Source: Anoxynatronum buryatiense (lineage in GTDB: Bacteria; Bacillota; Clostridia; Peptostreptococcales; Tindalliaceae). Taken from it: a DNA stretch of 64,000 nucleotides. Where the stretch lies: assembly GCF_900182905.1 (NCBI RefSeq), contig NZ_FXUF01000001.1, forward strand, positions 248,001-312,000, given 5' to 3'. Under the pieces are notes generated by a model. That model saw only the letters and a list, made by a program, of their open reading frames with translations, had not been told where the DNA came from and ran no database searches. Shown piece after piece: positions 27,794 through 36,489 of the stretch (positions are counted from its first letter, which is position 1; each line of letters opens with the position of its first letter). The translations under genes and the position numbers were made by a program.

Positions 27794-29101
27794 TCATTCG
27801 CCTTGTCTGCTGCTATTCAATCTGCGACCGGTGGTAAAATCGATATTTTTTTTCAACATCTGAATCGCTTCATGAACCGGATTGTAGTAGGGCATCATCC
27901 GACGGGCTTTATACAAGTGCCAGCGCGCTTTATCAATGAGATTTAAATCCATGTAAATCAAACCGATGTGATAGTGCGCATACCCATTTTCCGGCAAGAC
28001 TTCAAGAATTCTCTTTGTGTACTTCAGTGCTTCTTTGGAGTTTTGCATCTTGTAGAAATACAGCTGTGCCAAACTGATGAGCGTGTAGTGGTCTTCAGGG
28101 TAAATAGCCAACACCTTCTGATAGTGTTCCAGCGCCTTCTTGTAATGCTCTTCTTCATAATAGCAAGCAGCAATCCCACTGTGAATATCAGCTGTCAGTT
28201 CTTCCGACTTCTCGTCATCCATTTCGCGCACCGCTTTTTTGTAGCACCGAATCGCCGCTTCGTTATCTTCCATTTCATAAAAGACATCACCCAGCAGCTT
28301 CCAGTAAAATCCGTTTTTCAGTTCTTTCTCCAGGGTTTTTTTTAGGATCATCACCGCTGCATCGTACAGGCCCAGATTGCACATGGCAATGATCAGGTTG
28401 CTCATCAGGAATGGGTTGTCAGGATATTCCCTCACAGCTTTTTTTAGCAGCTGGACTGCTTTGTCTTCCATCCCATTGACAATATAAAAACTGCTGATGT
28501 TGAGGTATGGTTCTGGCGATTCCGGTCGAATTTTTGCCTGAAGTTGAAAGCATCGAATCACTTTGCCCAGATTACCTGCATGATCAAAAGCATATGCCAA
28601 ATCCTCCAGCAAATAGTACCGTCGATACTTGCGCATAAAAAAAGGATTCATTCGTAATATCAATAATACGCCATGCAGAGCATTTCCTGGTCTTCCCTCT
28701 TTTAAATGACTTCGAATTTCCTGAAAAAAAAGGCGGCTGACTTCTTCCAACCGGTCACCATCAAAGGGGTATTTTTGCAACCACCCTTTTTCCAGCTCTT
28801 TGCCGGAGAGCTCGTTTTTGGGAAAGAAAACTTGCCCGTCAAGATGATGCGCAGGCAATTGATCCCGAACTCGCTGAAGCAGCGCAGCGCCCTGATGATT
28901 CTTGCAAAATTCCACAGCAATCCAATAGCCGGGAATCCGCCGATGATGCTTTGGCGTTGTGATGCTTTTGACACCACGAACTTTGCTCGTTGGCATCCCA
29001 TCACTGCGAAGTTCACTTTCCACGGCCAGCTCTTTATAAAAGTACTGTCTAAGCAGTCGCATGCGTTCTTTTTTGGTTGCAGAAAAGATATATAAAATCA
29101 T
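27794..29101 (-). CDS. Tetratricopeptide-repeat protein
   Basis: The 435-residue soluble protein has an unrecognised N-terminal half (1-150) and a run of TPR units from about 165 to 420. Examples are PEPYLNISSFYIVNGMEDKA, GFYWKLLGDVFYEMEDNEAA and ALEHYQKVLAIYPEDHYTL. TPRs mediate protein-protein contacts; partners are unknown. There is no signal peptide. It stands alone between yibE and a lipoprotein, with no clear operon. Confidence 0.82.
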   Translation of the reverse strand: MILYIFSATKKERMRLLRQYFYKELAVESELRSDGMPTSKVRGVKSITTPKHHRRIPGYWIAVEFCKNHQGAALLQRVRDQLPAHHLDGQVFFPKNELSGKELEKGWLQKYPFDGDRLEEVSRLFFQEIRSHLKEGRPGNALHGVLLILRMNPFFMRKYRRYYLLEDLAYAFDHAGNLGKVIRCFQLQAKIRPESPEPYLNISSFYIVNGMEDKAVQLLKKAVREYPDNPFLMSNLIIAMCNLGLYDAAVMILKKTLEKELKNGFYWKLLGDVFYEMEDNEAAIRCYKKAVREMDDEKSEELTADIHSGIAACYYEEEHYKKALEHYQKVLAIYPEDHYTLISLAQLYFYKMQNSKEALKYTKRILEVLPENGYAHYHIGLIYMDLNLIDKARWHLYKARRMMPYYNPVHEAIQMLKKNIDFTTGRRLNSSRQGE

Positions 29102-29274
29102 GGAGGCCTCCTTTCAGCCATCCTGAAAACAATATTGTTTCCAGATAATCCTTCTATTCATGAACACCATAATACCACAGAAAGGCCTGTTTCAAAAGAA
29201 GTATCCCTCAAAATCAGCTTTTAAACCACGCCTGACAATAAATGTCATGCCTGACGCCCATCTTTGATCCTCAC

Positions 29275-30738
29275 TTAAAAATGTGCCGGAAAAATTGTCT
29301 GCCAGTCTCCTGTTGGGGTCTCTAAAACCACTACTTGCCATCGCCGGTAAGTCAGAACTTGCTTCACACGATGCATTTCTGGTATTTCAAACAGCATTCG
29401 TTGGCTGCCTGACTGAAAATGAATCAGCTGACGATGTTTCATGTATACAAATCCAGATTCGGCATTTCCTGTGAAATACGTGATTTGGCCGGTTGGTAAT
29501 GCCTCCCATGGTTCGATCGCATCAATCACTTCTGTCCATTCATCTTCGAAATGATGAATGATAACAACCCTGGAGTCATCTTGCTGCAATGGATACACGA
29601 GCCATGGATAATTGAAGTAAATCGATTCACTCGCTTCCATCAAGTCGCCGTATTGTTGCACTTGCGTTTGTTGAACCTGTTGGTTCAGGTGATAAGTTAT
29701 CATTTTTCCAGTATTATCAGGATTTTCTGAGTCGGTATCAACAGGCAGGGCACCATACAACAGGTAAGGGTACGTCTCACTGAAGACGGGTTTTCCAATG
29801 ATGCTGTACCCTTCTGAAACCTGGTTTAGAAATTGCGTTTCACGGCGGTCAAGTGAGTAAATTCCCACCTGAACGGGTTTTGATGACTGATCGTCGATTT
29901 TCCGGGCACCGGGATTAAGCAAAAAGGCAATGGTTGTTTCTTCAAGGTTCATTTGTGGCCGAATTCCTGGAAGAAAGGCGTGAATCTGCCGACCAGAATC
30001 AGCCCCATATGTGATAAACTGTTGTGGATGAGTTTCATCACAATCCTGTTGTTCCACCAGCAGATACCCCCCTTTTGGAGAGATAGTCACTTGACTGGTC
30101 CAGTCGTGGCAAAACCAGTGGACAGTCAGCGGTGTGAGCTGTGTCATTCTGCCCGTGACAGTGTGATAGGCAGCCAAACTCCCGGAAACTTCGTCAAAAA
30201 AAACAATTTTACTGCCATCGGGACTTAAGAGGAAATCTGGTGGTGTTCCTTCATCATCTGGTATTTTTGCCTGTAAAATCACCGGATTCTCATCTTGTAG
30301 ATTGCGAAAATGGACCAGCCCACTGTGTTTGTCTGAAAAACGTCCCACAGTCAGAAAGCCCTGCAACAACGGATAAACCCTGGTTGGTTCAAATTGTTGT
30401 TTCTCCATAAATTCAACAGCCGTTTCCCAGTGATTTACTTGTATCTGACGCCTCTCAGGTAATAAATGAACCATTGTATTCAGATCATGTGACAACGCAT
30501 ATAATTCCTGGTCTTCTTCATACAGGCTGTAAGATTCACCCGGCCATTGAAACGTCACCTGCCCAGCCAGTATTTCAATGACCGGCATTGACTCAACCTG
30601 GATGAACCGGGGACTGAGATCCACCTGAGGACGACTGACTTCATCCATTTTATCTGTGACATTTTCACTGCAACCAACCAGCAAAAAAATGGCTGCCAGC
30701 AGCAATGTCTGAAATTTGTATTTTTGTCGTTTCAACAT
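29275..30738 (-). CDS. Large lipoprotein, possible beta-propeller fold
   Basis: No family was recognised. The 487-residue product starts MLKRQKYKFQ, then a signal peptide with lipobox LLVGCS, so it is probably anchored on the outer face of the membrane. The body is rich in beta-type repeats with aromatic and Asp-Gly turns (LLSPDGSKIVFFDEVSG, TISPKGGYLLVEQQ), as in WD40/TolB-like propellers; that fold is inferred. The start at 30738 is set by the lipobox and AAGGA about 10 bases upstream. It is divergent from the MBL gene. Confidence 0.75.
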   Translation of the reverse strand: MLKRQKYKFQTLLLAAIFLLVGCSENVTDKMDEVSRPQVDLSPRFIQVESMPVIEILAGQVTFQWPGESYSLYEEDQELYALSHDLNTMVHLLPERRQIQVNHWETAVEFMEKQQFEPTRVYPLLQGFLTVGRFSDKHSGLVHFRNLQDENPVILQAKIPDDEGTPPDFLLSPDGSKIVFFDEVSGSLAAYHTVTGRMTQLTPLTVHWFCHDWTSQVTISPKGGYLLVEQQDCDETHPQQFITYGADSGRQIHAFLPGIRPQMNLEETTIAFLLNPGARKIDDQSSKPVQVGIYSLDRRETQFLNQVSEGYSIIGKPVFSETYPYLLYGALPVDTDSENPDNTGKMITYHLNQQVQQTQVQQYGDLMEASESIYFNYPWLVYPLQQDDSRVVIIHHFEDEWTEVIDAIEPWEALPTGQITYFTGNAESGFVYMKHRQLIHFQSGSQRMLFEIPEMHRVKQVLTYRRWQVVVLETPTGDWQTIFPAHF

Positions 30739-30864
30739 ATGAAAATCATCCTTATCCAACATCTTGATTGCCGGTTCTCCGCATCTGCTCTCCAATAGAC
30801 ATCATCATGGGAGAGCGAACTACCATCGATTCTTGTTTAATCCACATAAGGGAGTGTTCCAGTT

Positions 30865-31779
30865 TTGTCAAAATTCTCTCGTTTCAAGTTCATTGTACCA
30901 TTTTTTCTTATTGGCATTCTATTCATTGGTATTTCTGGCAGATATCTCTCCACCAATCCATTCAAAAATCACTTATCGGTTCATCTTATCGATGTGGGAC
31001 AGGGTGACAGCCTCTTTATCCGCACACCTTCAGGAACAGGTTTGCTCATAGATGCCGGCGATGCTTCAGGCGGCGATCTGGTGGCAGCCTATCTTAAACG
31101 GCAGGGAATCCGCAAAATTCCTCTGGTGGTTGCCACCCATCCTCATGCCGACCACATTGGCGGCATGGAGACGGTTTTGACACAGTTCGATGTAGATACT
31201 GTCTATCTCCCACCGGTGGTTCATACCAGCCGTACATTTGAATCGCTGTTGAACACCGTCGAATCTGAGGGCCAACAGCTTGTTGCTGTTACTGAACCAA
31301 CGATCATCCTGGATGAGGAAAATGTGGTGGTGCGGATTCTGACCACCGGCCACGATTTTGGGGATCATCTCAACAACTGGAGTTTATGGGTTCATGTCAC
31401 TCATGGACAGCAGTCTTTTCTTTTCACCGGTGATGCTGAGCAGGAAGCAGAATTGCTGGCTGTCGAAACATTTCCAGCTGAATGGCTCCGGTCAACAGTA
31501 CTAAAAGCCGGACATCATGGCAGCAACACCTCTTCCACGCAAGCCCTCTTAGAGATGGTATCGCCTGAAGTGGTGCTGATTTCCTGCGGTCGGAACAATG
31601 CGTATGGTCATCCCCACAAAGATGTCATCTCCCGGCTGGAAGCGCTGGATGTCTGGATTTATCGCACTGATCTTCAGGGGCATGTCACCTTGTACAGTGA
31701 TGGTACGACTCTTCGTTCCTATCAGGCCCCGGCGAATGCTTTACGTGACCTGCCTGCGACGAAACCGGCGACGCAATGA
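30865..31779 (+). CDS. Stand-alone ComEC-type metallo-beta-lactamase-fold hydrolase
   Basis: The 304-residue product has an N-terminal signal anchor (FKFIVPFFLIGILFIGISG) and an MBL domain. That domain carries VHLIDVGQGDSLFI, the metal motif HPHADH, FLFTGDAE and LKAGHHGSNTSS. These segments match the C-terminal domain of ComEC rather than generic MBL enzymes. It starts at TTG (30865) behind AAGGGAG. A role as an exported nuclease acting with the membrane ComEC is plausible, but secreted MBL proteins of this type also exist without competence. Its 3' end overlaps the convergent methylase gene by 39 bases. Confidence 0.87.
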   Translation: MSKFSRFKFIVPFFLIGILFIGISGRYLSTNPFKNHLSVHLIDVGQGDSLFIRTPSGTGLLIDAGDASGGDLVAAYLKRQGIRKIPLVVATHPHADHIGGMETVLTQFDVDTVYLPPVVHTSRTFESLLNTVESEGQQLVAVTEPTIILDEENVVVRILTTGHDFGDHLNNWSLWVHVTHGQQSFLFTGDAEQEAELLAVETFPAEWLRSTVLKAGHHGSNTSSTQALLEMVSPEVVLISCGRNNAYGHPHKDVISRLEALDVWIYRTDLQGHVTLYSDGTTLRSYQAPANALRDLPATKPATQ

Positions 31780-33951
31780 GCACACTTGCTCCAAAAGTGG
31801 CCGGGCATCTGCCAATGAGATTTCTGTTTGTTCCAGAAAACACCTGTCCATCGCTTCTAAGAACGATCTCATCTGTTCAGGGTTATGCGCCTCTTGATTT
31901 GACAACCGATAATCATCTACCATCTTCATCACTCTTTGCTCTGCTTCTCCACCTGGCAGCGAAGGAACTGGAATCGCTTTTAAAGGCGATGCATAGAGTT
32001 CCAGATCGCTGCCTTTCATTTTTCCGTACTGACTTAACCAGGCGTAACACAGGGCCGAGTTCAGCCATGCAACCAAATAATCCAGGGAATGGAAACATGT
32101 CTCGCGTCTTTTCAGATAATAGACATCGGCACTGGCGTACCAGGGTGTGTTGGATCGGGCAAATACATTCAGCATCGCCCGTTGCGGTGCCACAATTTTG
32201 ACTGATTCGAAAATATCCGGATCTCTCGGCCAGTGAAGCGAATGCCATTTTCGCAGCCCCATCGCCACCTCCCGGCGTTTTTCCAGAATGGGACGATATG
32301 GTGTCAGGTGCTGCTCCAAAGGCTTTATCCGGCTGATATCAGGCAGATTTTTATCTGTCAGGTAAAGTAACCACTGGTTTGATGTGCATGCCACCTCATA
32401 AGGCCATATGTGGCTGTTTTTAAAGAATGGCTTTATATAAGGCGCCACTTCGGGAGCTGCTGTCACCAGTTGATCTTTCTCAATTTCATCCAGTACAAAG
32501 ATCCCCGTCCCCGGCGCCACATCAGCTACTAAATCGTTGTGTCGTCTGGTAAGCCGGTCGGCACCCGAAACCAATCCCTGATTCACATAGCAAAGGTCTT
32601 GAATCTGAAAAACCGTCTTCTGCTCCATCTGTTGCAATAAGCTCTTATTCCTGCCGGGCGACCGCACCATCAATTGACCTCTTTGGTCAAACAAGGCAGA
32701 TGTACTCGCAAAAACAGCAGGAGAAAGGCTCGTTAAACCTTGATGATACAGCAGGTTAAACAAGGCTGTTCTGTCCATGGGTTGATTCAGGTGAAGCAGC
32801 CTTGGCAATACCGAAAGACCTTCGCCGGCTACCCCCAGACAATAAATCAGGTTATGCTGCCCCTTCGCATGGGGAAAGATCATGGTTTTTTCAGGATTGA
32901 TCAACCAATGAAATACTACTTCTCCATGAAGACGTTGCCTCAATTTGCGAGCTCCATCAGCTGTGGTGAAGTAACTGGTAGTGATGTAGCACAAACATCC
33001 CTTTTGGTGCAGGAGATCCAGTCCCCGATGCAAAAAATAATAGGAAAAATCCATATTTTTTTCATAATACAAGGCCCCCGCCCGTGTACTGCGGGCACTA
33101 TCAAAAAGACGCCTGTTGCCCTTTTCCCCCAGATAAGGCGGATTTCCCAGAATAAGCTGATAGCGTTCGTCAGCAGCGGGCTCCCAGGTGAGCGCATCGC
33201 CACATTCCACCTTTAAGTGGATATTTTGTATGCCAGGCGTTATGACCGATACGCCCCCCTGGCGCATCATTTCAATACGCAACAGCATATCCGCCATCAT
33301 CACAGCTTCCGGTTCCTTATCCACACCTGTCAGATGTCGCGATCCGATTTTCATGACCACATCAGCCATTGATACTGCTAAACCCCGTTTTTCGTTAACC
33401 CAGTTGGACACTGCCGCCAGCTGGATTAACCCCTGCCGCAGAAAAACACCGCTACCGCAGGATAAATCCAGCACCGTTATTAAGTCTAACCACTCTTCCT
33501 GAGCTTCTAATATGCCAGCTGGTATGCAACCGGGATCATTCTCCGATTTGATCAGATCCAGCGGAAACCATGCCGAGGCACTGCAACCTTTCATCCACTG
33601 ATGATAGTGTGTTCTTAATGACTCTTTTACCATGAAGGCCGCCAAGGGTGTCTCTGTGTAATAACTGCCACTGCTTTCCCGAAAGTCGGGATTCATCGAT
33701 TGCTGAAATAACTCATCAAGTATTTCGGTTTGAAACAGATCAACTTTATTCAGATTATCAAAAAGATCATGCGCGCCCTGCGTTTCCATGTTCAACAATT
33801 CCAGATCTTCATGAAGCGGTGCAGCAGCAAGCGTGTTTACTCCAAGTTTTCTCATCACAAGCCACAATAACAACCGGCATGATGGAATCCTTTTTGTCAG
33901 GTGGCTTAAACTTTCTTCCAGCTGATTGAGAACCGATTGCCATGAAGTCAT
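31741..33951 (-). CDS. Eco57I/TaqI-like N6-adenine DNA methylase, orphan
   Basis: The 736-residue protein has an N-terminal helical region and GSYYTETPLAAFMV (about 95-108). SAM motif I LDLSCGSGVFL is at 161-171, and the catalytic motif NPPY is at 270-273 followed by a long insertion typical of Eco57I-type enzymes. The C-terminal half resembles TaqI-like specificity domains (WPYEVACTSNQWLLYLTD, YKLEKRREV-like and YYLKRRETCFHSLDYLVAWLNS segments). No separate restriction gene is adjacent, and no PD-(D/E)XK signature was seen in the N-terminus. It may be an orphan methylase or a combined type IIG enzyme. Confidence 0.82.
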   Translation of the reverse strand: MTSWQSVLNQLEESLSHLTKRIPSCRLLLWLVMRKLGVNTLAAAPLHEDLELLNMETQGAHDLFDNLNKVDLFQTEILDELFQQSMNPDFRESSGSYYTETPLAAFMVKESLRTHYHQWMKGCSASAWFPLDLIKSENDPGCIPAGILEAQEEWLDLITVLDLSCGSGVFLRQGLIQLAAVSNWVNEKRGLAVSMADVVMKIGSRHLTGVDKEPEAVMMADMLLRIEMMRQGGVSVITPGIQNIHLKVECGDALTWEPAADERYQLILGNPPYLGEKGNRRLFDSARSTRAGALYYEKNMDFSYYFLHRGLDLLHQKGCLCYITTSYFTTADGARKLRQRLHGEVVFHWLINPEKTMIFPHAKGQHNLIYCLGVAGEGLSVLPRLLHLNQPMDRTALFNLLYHQGLTSLSPAVFASTSALFDQRGQLMVRSPGRNKSLLQQMEQKTVFQIQDLCYVNQGLVSGADRLTRRHNDLVADVAPGTGIFVLDEIEKDQLVTAAPEVAPYIKPFFKNSHIWPYEVACTSNQWLLYLTDKNLPDISRIKPLEQHLTPYRPILEKRREVAMGLRKWHSLHWPRDPDIFESVKIVAPQRAMLNVFARSNTPWYASADVYYLKRRETCFHSLDYLVAWLNSALCYAWLSQYGKMKGSDLELYASPLKAIPVPSLPGGEAEQRVMKMVDDYRLSNQEAHNPEQMRSFLEAMDRCFLEQTEISLADARPLLEQVCSLRRRFRRRQVT

Positions 33952-33984
33952 TTTTCAGCCGCCCTTTCATGATGATTTTAGCCC

Positions 33985-33990
33985 ATTATA
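33985..33990 (-). promoter_or_regulatory. Extended -10 promoter for the methylase gene
   Basis: The minus strand carries TGCTATAAT, a perfect -10 with the TGn extension, about 35 bases before the ATG at 33951. No good -35 is visible, as expected of extended -10 promoters. Confidence 0.5.
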
Positions 33991-34176
33991 GCATATCTAA
34001 TTCGATGGGAATTCCGCCTGATTTATCGTGCATGTGTTGAAATTTTAATTTTTGTCGCCATATTTTTACAGAGATGCTCTTTTTTTACCGATAAATACTG
34101 TAAAGGATCTTTTCTTTTCACCATACACGGGATATTGTTCAATTAAAGGGTATTTATCTTATAAAGAGGTGATTTG

Positions 34177-34842
34177 ATGAGTGTTTCATCTGTCAACCGC
34201 CACCGCATTTCCACTTATCAAGTGAACCGAAGAAACAACAATCAGGATGTTTCACAGGTGGATCGTCTCGAACGAGTTAATCCGGTACAGAACAATACCG
34301 CCAGTGCCAACGACAATTTCACCATGTTTTCAGAGGTGTTCTATGGTAAGTTGATGGATCTGCGTCGATTTTATCAGCGATTTTATCTCCACGAGCAAGC
34401 TTTGGAAGATGTGATGGAGCGCTTTCGCCGCGGGTCTGACAATGTGCTTCCTGACGAACTTCTTGAGCTGATCATCGAACTGATTGAAAAATACAACCGC
34501 GCCTATCTGAGTCTCACTGTTTTTGAAAAAGAGATTGGCATTCACCACAGTCGACTGATGCTTCGAACCATACGAAAATATGAGGTATATTTGAATCGCC
34601 TGGGAATCACTCTATCCAGCACCGGACTTCTTGAAGTTAACCGCAGCGTTCTCAGTCGCAATCTGGAGCATCACCCTGATTATCTTCAGGTACTGTTCAA
34701 TTATCGTTCAGGGCTTCTTTACGAACTCTACGTACAATTCAAGTCTGTTCAGGCTCACCCAAACCAAAGTCACTACCGCCAGGTTCATCAGCAACAAACG
34801 GAAAATTTTGTTAAGGGCACCATTGTTGATGAAAAATCCTGA
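34177..34842 (+). CDS. Protein with FliD C-terminus-like region
   Basis: The 221-residue product has a polar N-terminus (1-45) and a mostly helical remainder. Residues 98-190 follow the pattern of the flagellar cap protein FliD C-terminal domain: ELIEKYNRAY (101-110), then RLGITLSSTGLLEVN (141-155), a leucine-rich helix, and YLQVLFNYRSGLLYEL (169-184). No other flagellar gene is in view. The ATG at 34177 follows AGAGGTGA; a TTG one codon earlier is possible. It is followed after 36 bases by the alanyl-tRNA editing gene. The FliD relation is inference from pattern reading. Confidence 0.7.
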   Translation: MSVSSVNRHRISTYQVNRRNNNQDVSQVDRLERVNPVQNNTASANDNFTMFSEVFYGKLMDLRRFYQRFYLHEQALEDVMERFRRGSDNVLPDELLELIIELIEKYNRAYLSLTVFEKEIGIHHSRLMLRTIRKYEVYLNRLGITLSSTGLLEVNRSVLSRNLEHHPDYLQVLFNYRSGLLYELYVQFKSVQAHPNQSHYRQVHQQQTENFVKGTIVDEKS

Positions 34843-34878
34843 TGCACCTCTTATTCTTTCAACCAAAGGAGCGATTTT

Positions 34879-36156
34879 ATGCACCAGCCTTATGACACCA
34901 GGAAACTCTATTGGGAGAATTCATTTTTAACTGATTTCAAAGCCAAAGTAACTGAGATCGAAGCGACCGGCGATAGCACCGGTCCTTTTCGCGTACAGCT
35001 AAACCAAACTGCCTTTTATCCTGAAGGAGGCGGCCAGCCTGCAGATCAGGGTTGGCTCAATGATTTTCGGGTGATTCACGTTGAATCGAAGGATGAAAAG
35101 GTCTGGCATATCTTGTCCACCGATAATGATTGCACCATCCATACAGGTGATATGGTTATTGGCAAAATCGATTGGATCAGACGTTTTGATCATATGCAGC
35201 AACACCTGGGCCAGCATCTGTTATCTGCAGTTTTATATAATGATTGGAACGCCAATACCATTGGTTTTCATTTGGGCGAAAACACTGTCACCATCGACCT
35301 TGATCGCAACCAATTTCATTCTGACGATTACCATAAAATCGAAAACACAGTCAATCAATTGATTTTCAAAAACCTGCCCGTCACGACACGCCTCATCAGC
35401 ACCGAAGAGTACAACCGTCTAAAGTTGCGGAAAACACCGGAACTCACTGACCCGGTACGCATTGTTGCCATCGAGGGTGTTGATTGCTCAGCCTGCAGTG
35501 GAACCCACCCCTCCATGACAGGCTCTGTTGGTCCGGTGAAAATCCTAAAAGCCGAAGCATACAAAAGAGGCACCCGGATCACATTTGTGTGCGGTCAACG
35601 AGCCCTTTCGCACTTTCAGCTGATGCAGCAGGAACTGGATCACTGCAGTACCCTTTTGTCAGTCGGTCGGTACCAGATTCCGACCGCGTTGACTTCGCAT
35701 TTGCAGGATCATCAGCAACTGAAAAAGAGTTTTAAAAACTTGCAGACTGAATGGTGTCACCTGGAAAGTCAGCGGTTGATGACTTCGGCGATTTCCTTTG
35801 GTCATTACAGGGTGATTCGTCAGATATATGCTTCATTAGATGCCCATCAGTTACAGTCAATCGCCAATGCCTTAAAGTCTGAAACAGACAGTGTCGCACT
35901 GCTGGCAACCACTTCACCTTCTCTTCGATTCATTTTCATCAATACCACCGATATAACAGGCTTTTCGATAAAAGATTTGATGATGTCTCATGTACACCAC
36001 ATTGAAGGCAAGGGTGGCGGCAATGCCATCAGCGCTCAAGGCGGAGGCACTCACACGGCTGGACTTCCCCTCATGTTTGATGCGCTGGAAGCAGACATCA
36101 GAAAATGGATGCATAAAGCACCCCTCGAGGCAAGAGAAACTCCAACAGTGAAGTGA
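34879..36156 (+). CDS. Alanyl-tRNA editing protein (AlaX-L type with DHHA1 domain)
   Basis: The 425-residue product hydrolyses Ser- or Gly-mischarged tRNA-Ala by family inference. Residues 1-90 match the AlaRS-type N-terminal beta barrel (FYPEGGGQPADQGWL). The zinc site is HMQQHLGQHLL and CSACSGTHPS. A C-terminal DHHA1 domain ends with GKGGGNAISAQGGG. It has no aminoacylation domain, so it is a stand-alone editor. It sits 36 bases after the FliD-like gene and ends before a terminator shared with tRNA-Leu. Confidence 0.92.
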   Translation: MHQPYDTRKLYWENSFLTDFKAKVTEIEATGDSTGPFRVQLNQTAFYPEGGGQPADQGWLNDFRVIHVESKDEKVWHILSTDNDCTIHTGDMVIGKIDWIRRFDHMQQHLGQHLLSAVLYNDWNANTIGFHLGENTVTIDLDRNQFHSDDYHKIENTVNQLIFKNLPVTTRLISTEEYNRLKLRKTPELTDPVRIVAIEGVDCSACSGTHPSMTGSVGPVKILKAEAYKRGTRITFVCGQRALSHFQLMQQELDHCSTLLSVGRYQIPTALTSHLQDHQQLKKSFKNLQTEWCHLESQRLMTSAISFGHYRVIRQIYASLDAHQLQSIANALKSETDSVALLATTSPSLRFIFINTTDITGFSIKDLMMSHVHHIEGKGGGNAISAQGGGTHTAGLPLMFDALEADIRKWMHKAPLEARETPTVK

Positions 36157-36188
36157 TCGCCGTACATGGGTCATTATGAAAGAAATTC

Positions 36189-36225
36189 AAAAACGCTGCC
36201 TCCCGAGAGAGACAGCGTTATTTTT
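36189..36225. terminator. Bidirectional terminator between the AlaX-type gene and tRNA-Leu
   Basis: A 7-bp stem AACGCTG/CAGCGTT, extended by CTC/GAG across one mismatch, has TTTTT on the plus side and TTTTT on the minus side. It should end the editing gene (plus) and the tRNA-Leu transcript (minus). Confidence 0.8.
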
Positions 36226-36226
36226 G

Positions 36227-36313
36227 TGGTGCGAGAGATGGGACTTGAACCCACACGTTCGTGCGAACACATGGCCCTCAACCATGCCTGTCTGCCGATT
36301 CCAGCACTCTCGC
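36227..36313 (-). tRNA. tRNA-Leu (anticodon GAG), CCA encoded
   Basis: The cloverleaf reads GCGAGAG acceptor, D arm with CGGCAGACAGG, anticodon stem CATGG/CCATG around loop TTGAGGG (anticodon GAG), a long type II variable arm, T arm GGGTTCAAGTCCC, and CTCTCGC-ACCA. It reads CUC and CUU codons. A strong promoter lies about 140 bases upstream and a terminator directly after. Confidence 0.95.
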
Positions 36314-36451
36314 TAATGCAGCAAAGCCCGGCTTCTTAATAAAACTTGAATTCTCGAAGCCGTCGATCATCAACCAATATCTCCACCGGCGACGTCGCCT
36401 TGCAGGTTTACGGCTTGCTGAGCTTACAACACAGCACTTTCGCCGAAACAC
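36314..36451 (-). other. Structured leader ahead of tRNA-Leu(GAG)
   Basis: About 138 bases lie between the predicted transcription start and the tRNA 5' end. They contain a 7-bp perfect closing stem AAGCCGT/ACGGCTT (36410-36416 with 36357-36363). This encloses the palindrome GGCGACGTCGCC (36388-36399), and a TGCTG/CAGCA stem lies next to it. No open frame with a ribosome binding site, no T-box and no known RNA family was recognised. It could be a precursor leader removed by RNase P or a separate small RNA. Confidence 0.4.
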
Positions 36452-36457
36452 TATAAC

Positions 36458-36486
36458 AGTATAAACCCTTTTCAATCGACTGTCAA
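36458..36486 (-). promoter_or_regulatory. Strong sigma-A promoter for the tRNA-Leu(GAG) unit
   Basis: On the minus strand the -35 is a perfect TTGACA (36481-36486), the spacer is 17 bases, and the -10 is TATACT (36458-36463). It begins 4 bases after the stop of the peptide-binding lipoprotein gene. Confidence 0.8.
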
Positions 36487-36489
36487 GCT

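Noticed and set aside
31741-33951. Complete restriction-modification or defence island
   Set aside because: Only the methylase is present; neighbours are housekeeping genes and no nuclease, helicase, integrase or repeats were seen.
36278-36475. Minus-strand open frame of 65 codons in the tRNA-Leu(GAG) leader
   Set aside because: It starts upstream of the predicted transcription start, runs into the tRNA, has an Arg-rich non-natural composition and lacks a ribosome binding site. The stretch is better explained as leader RNA.
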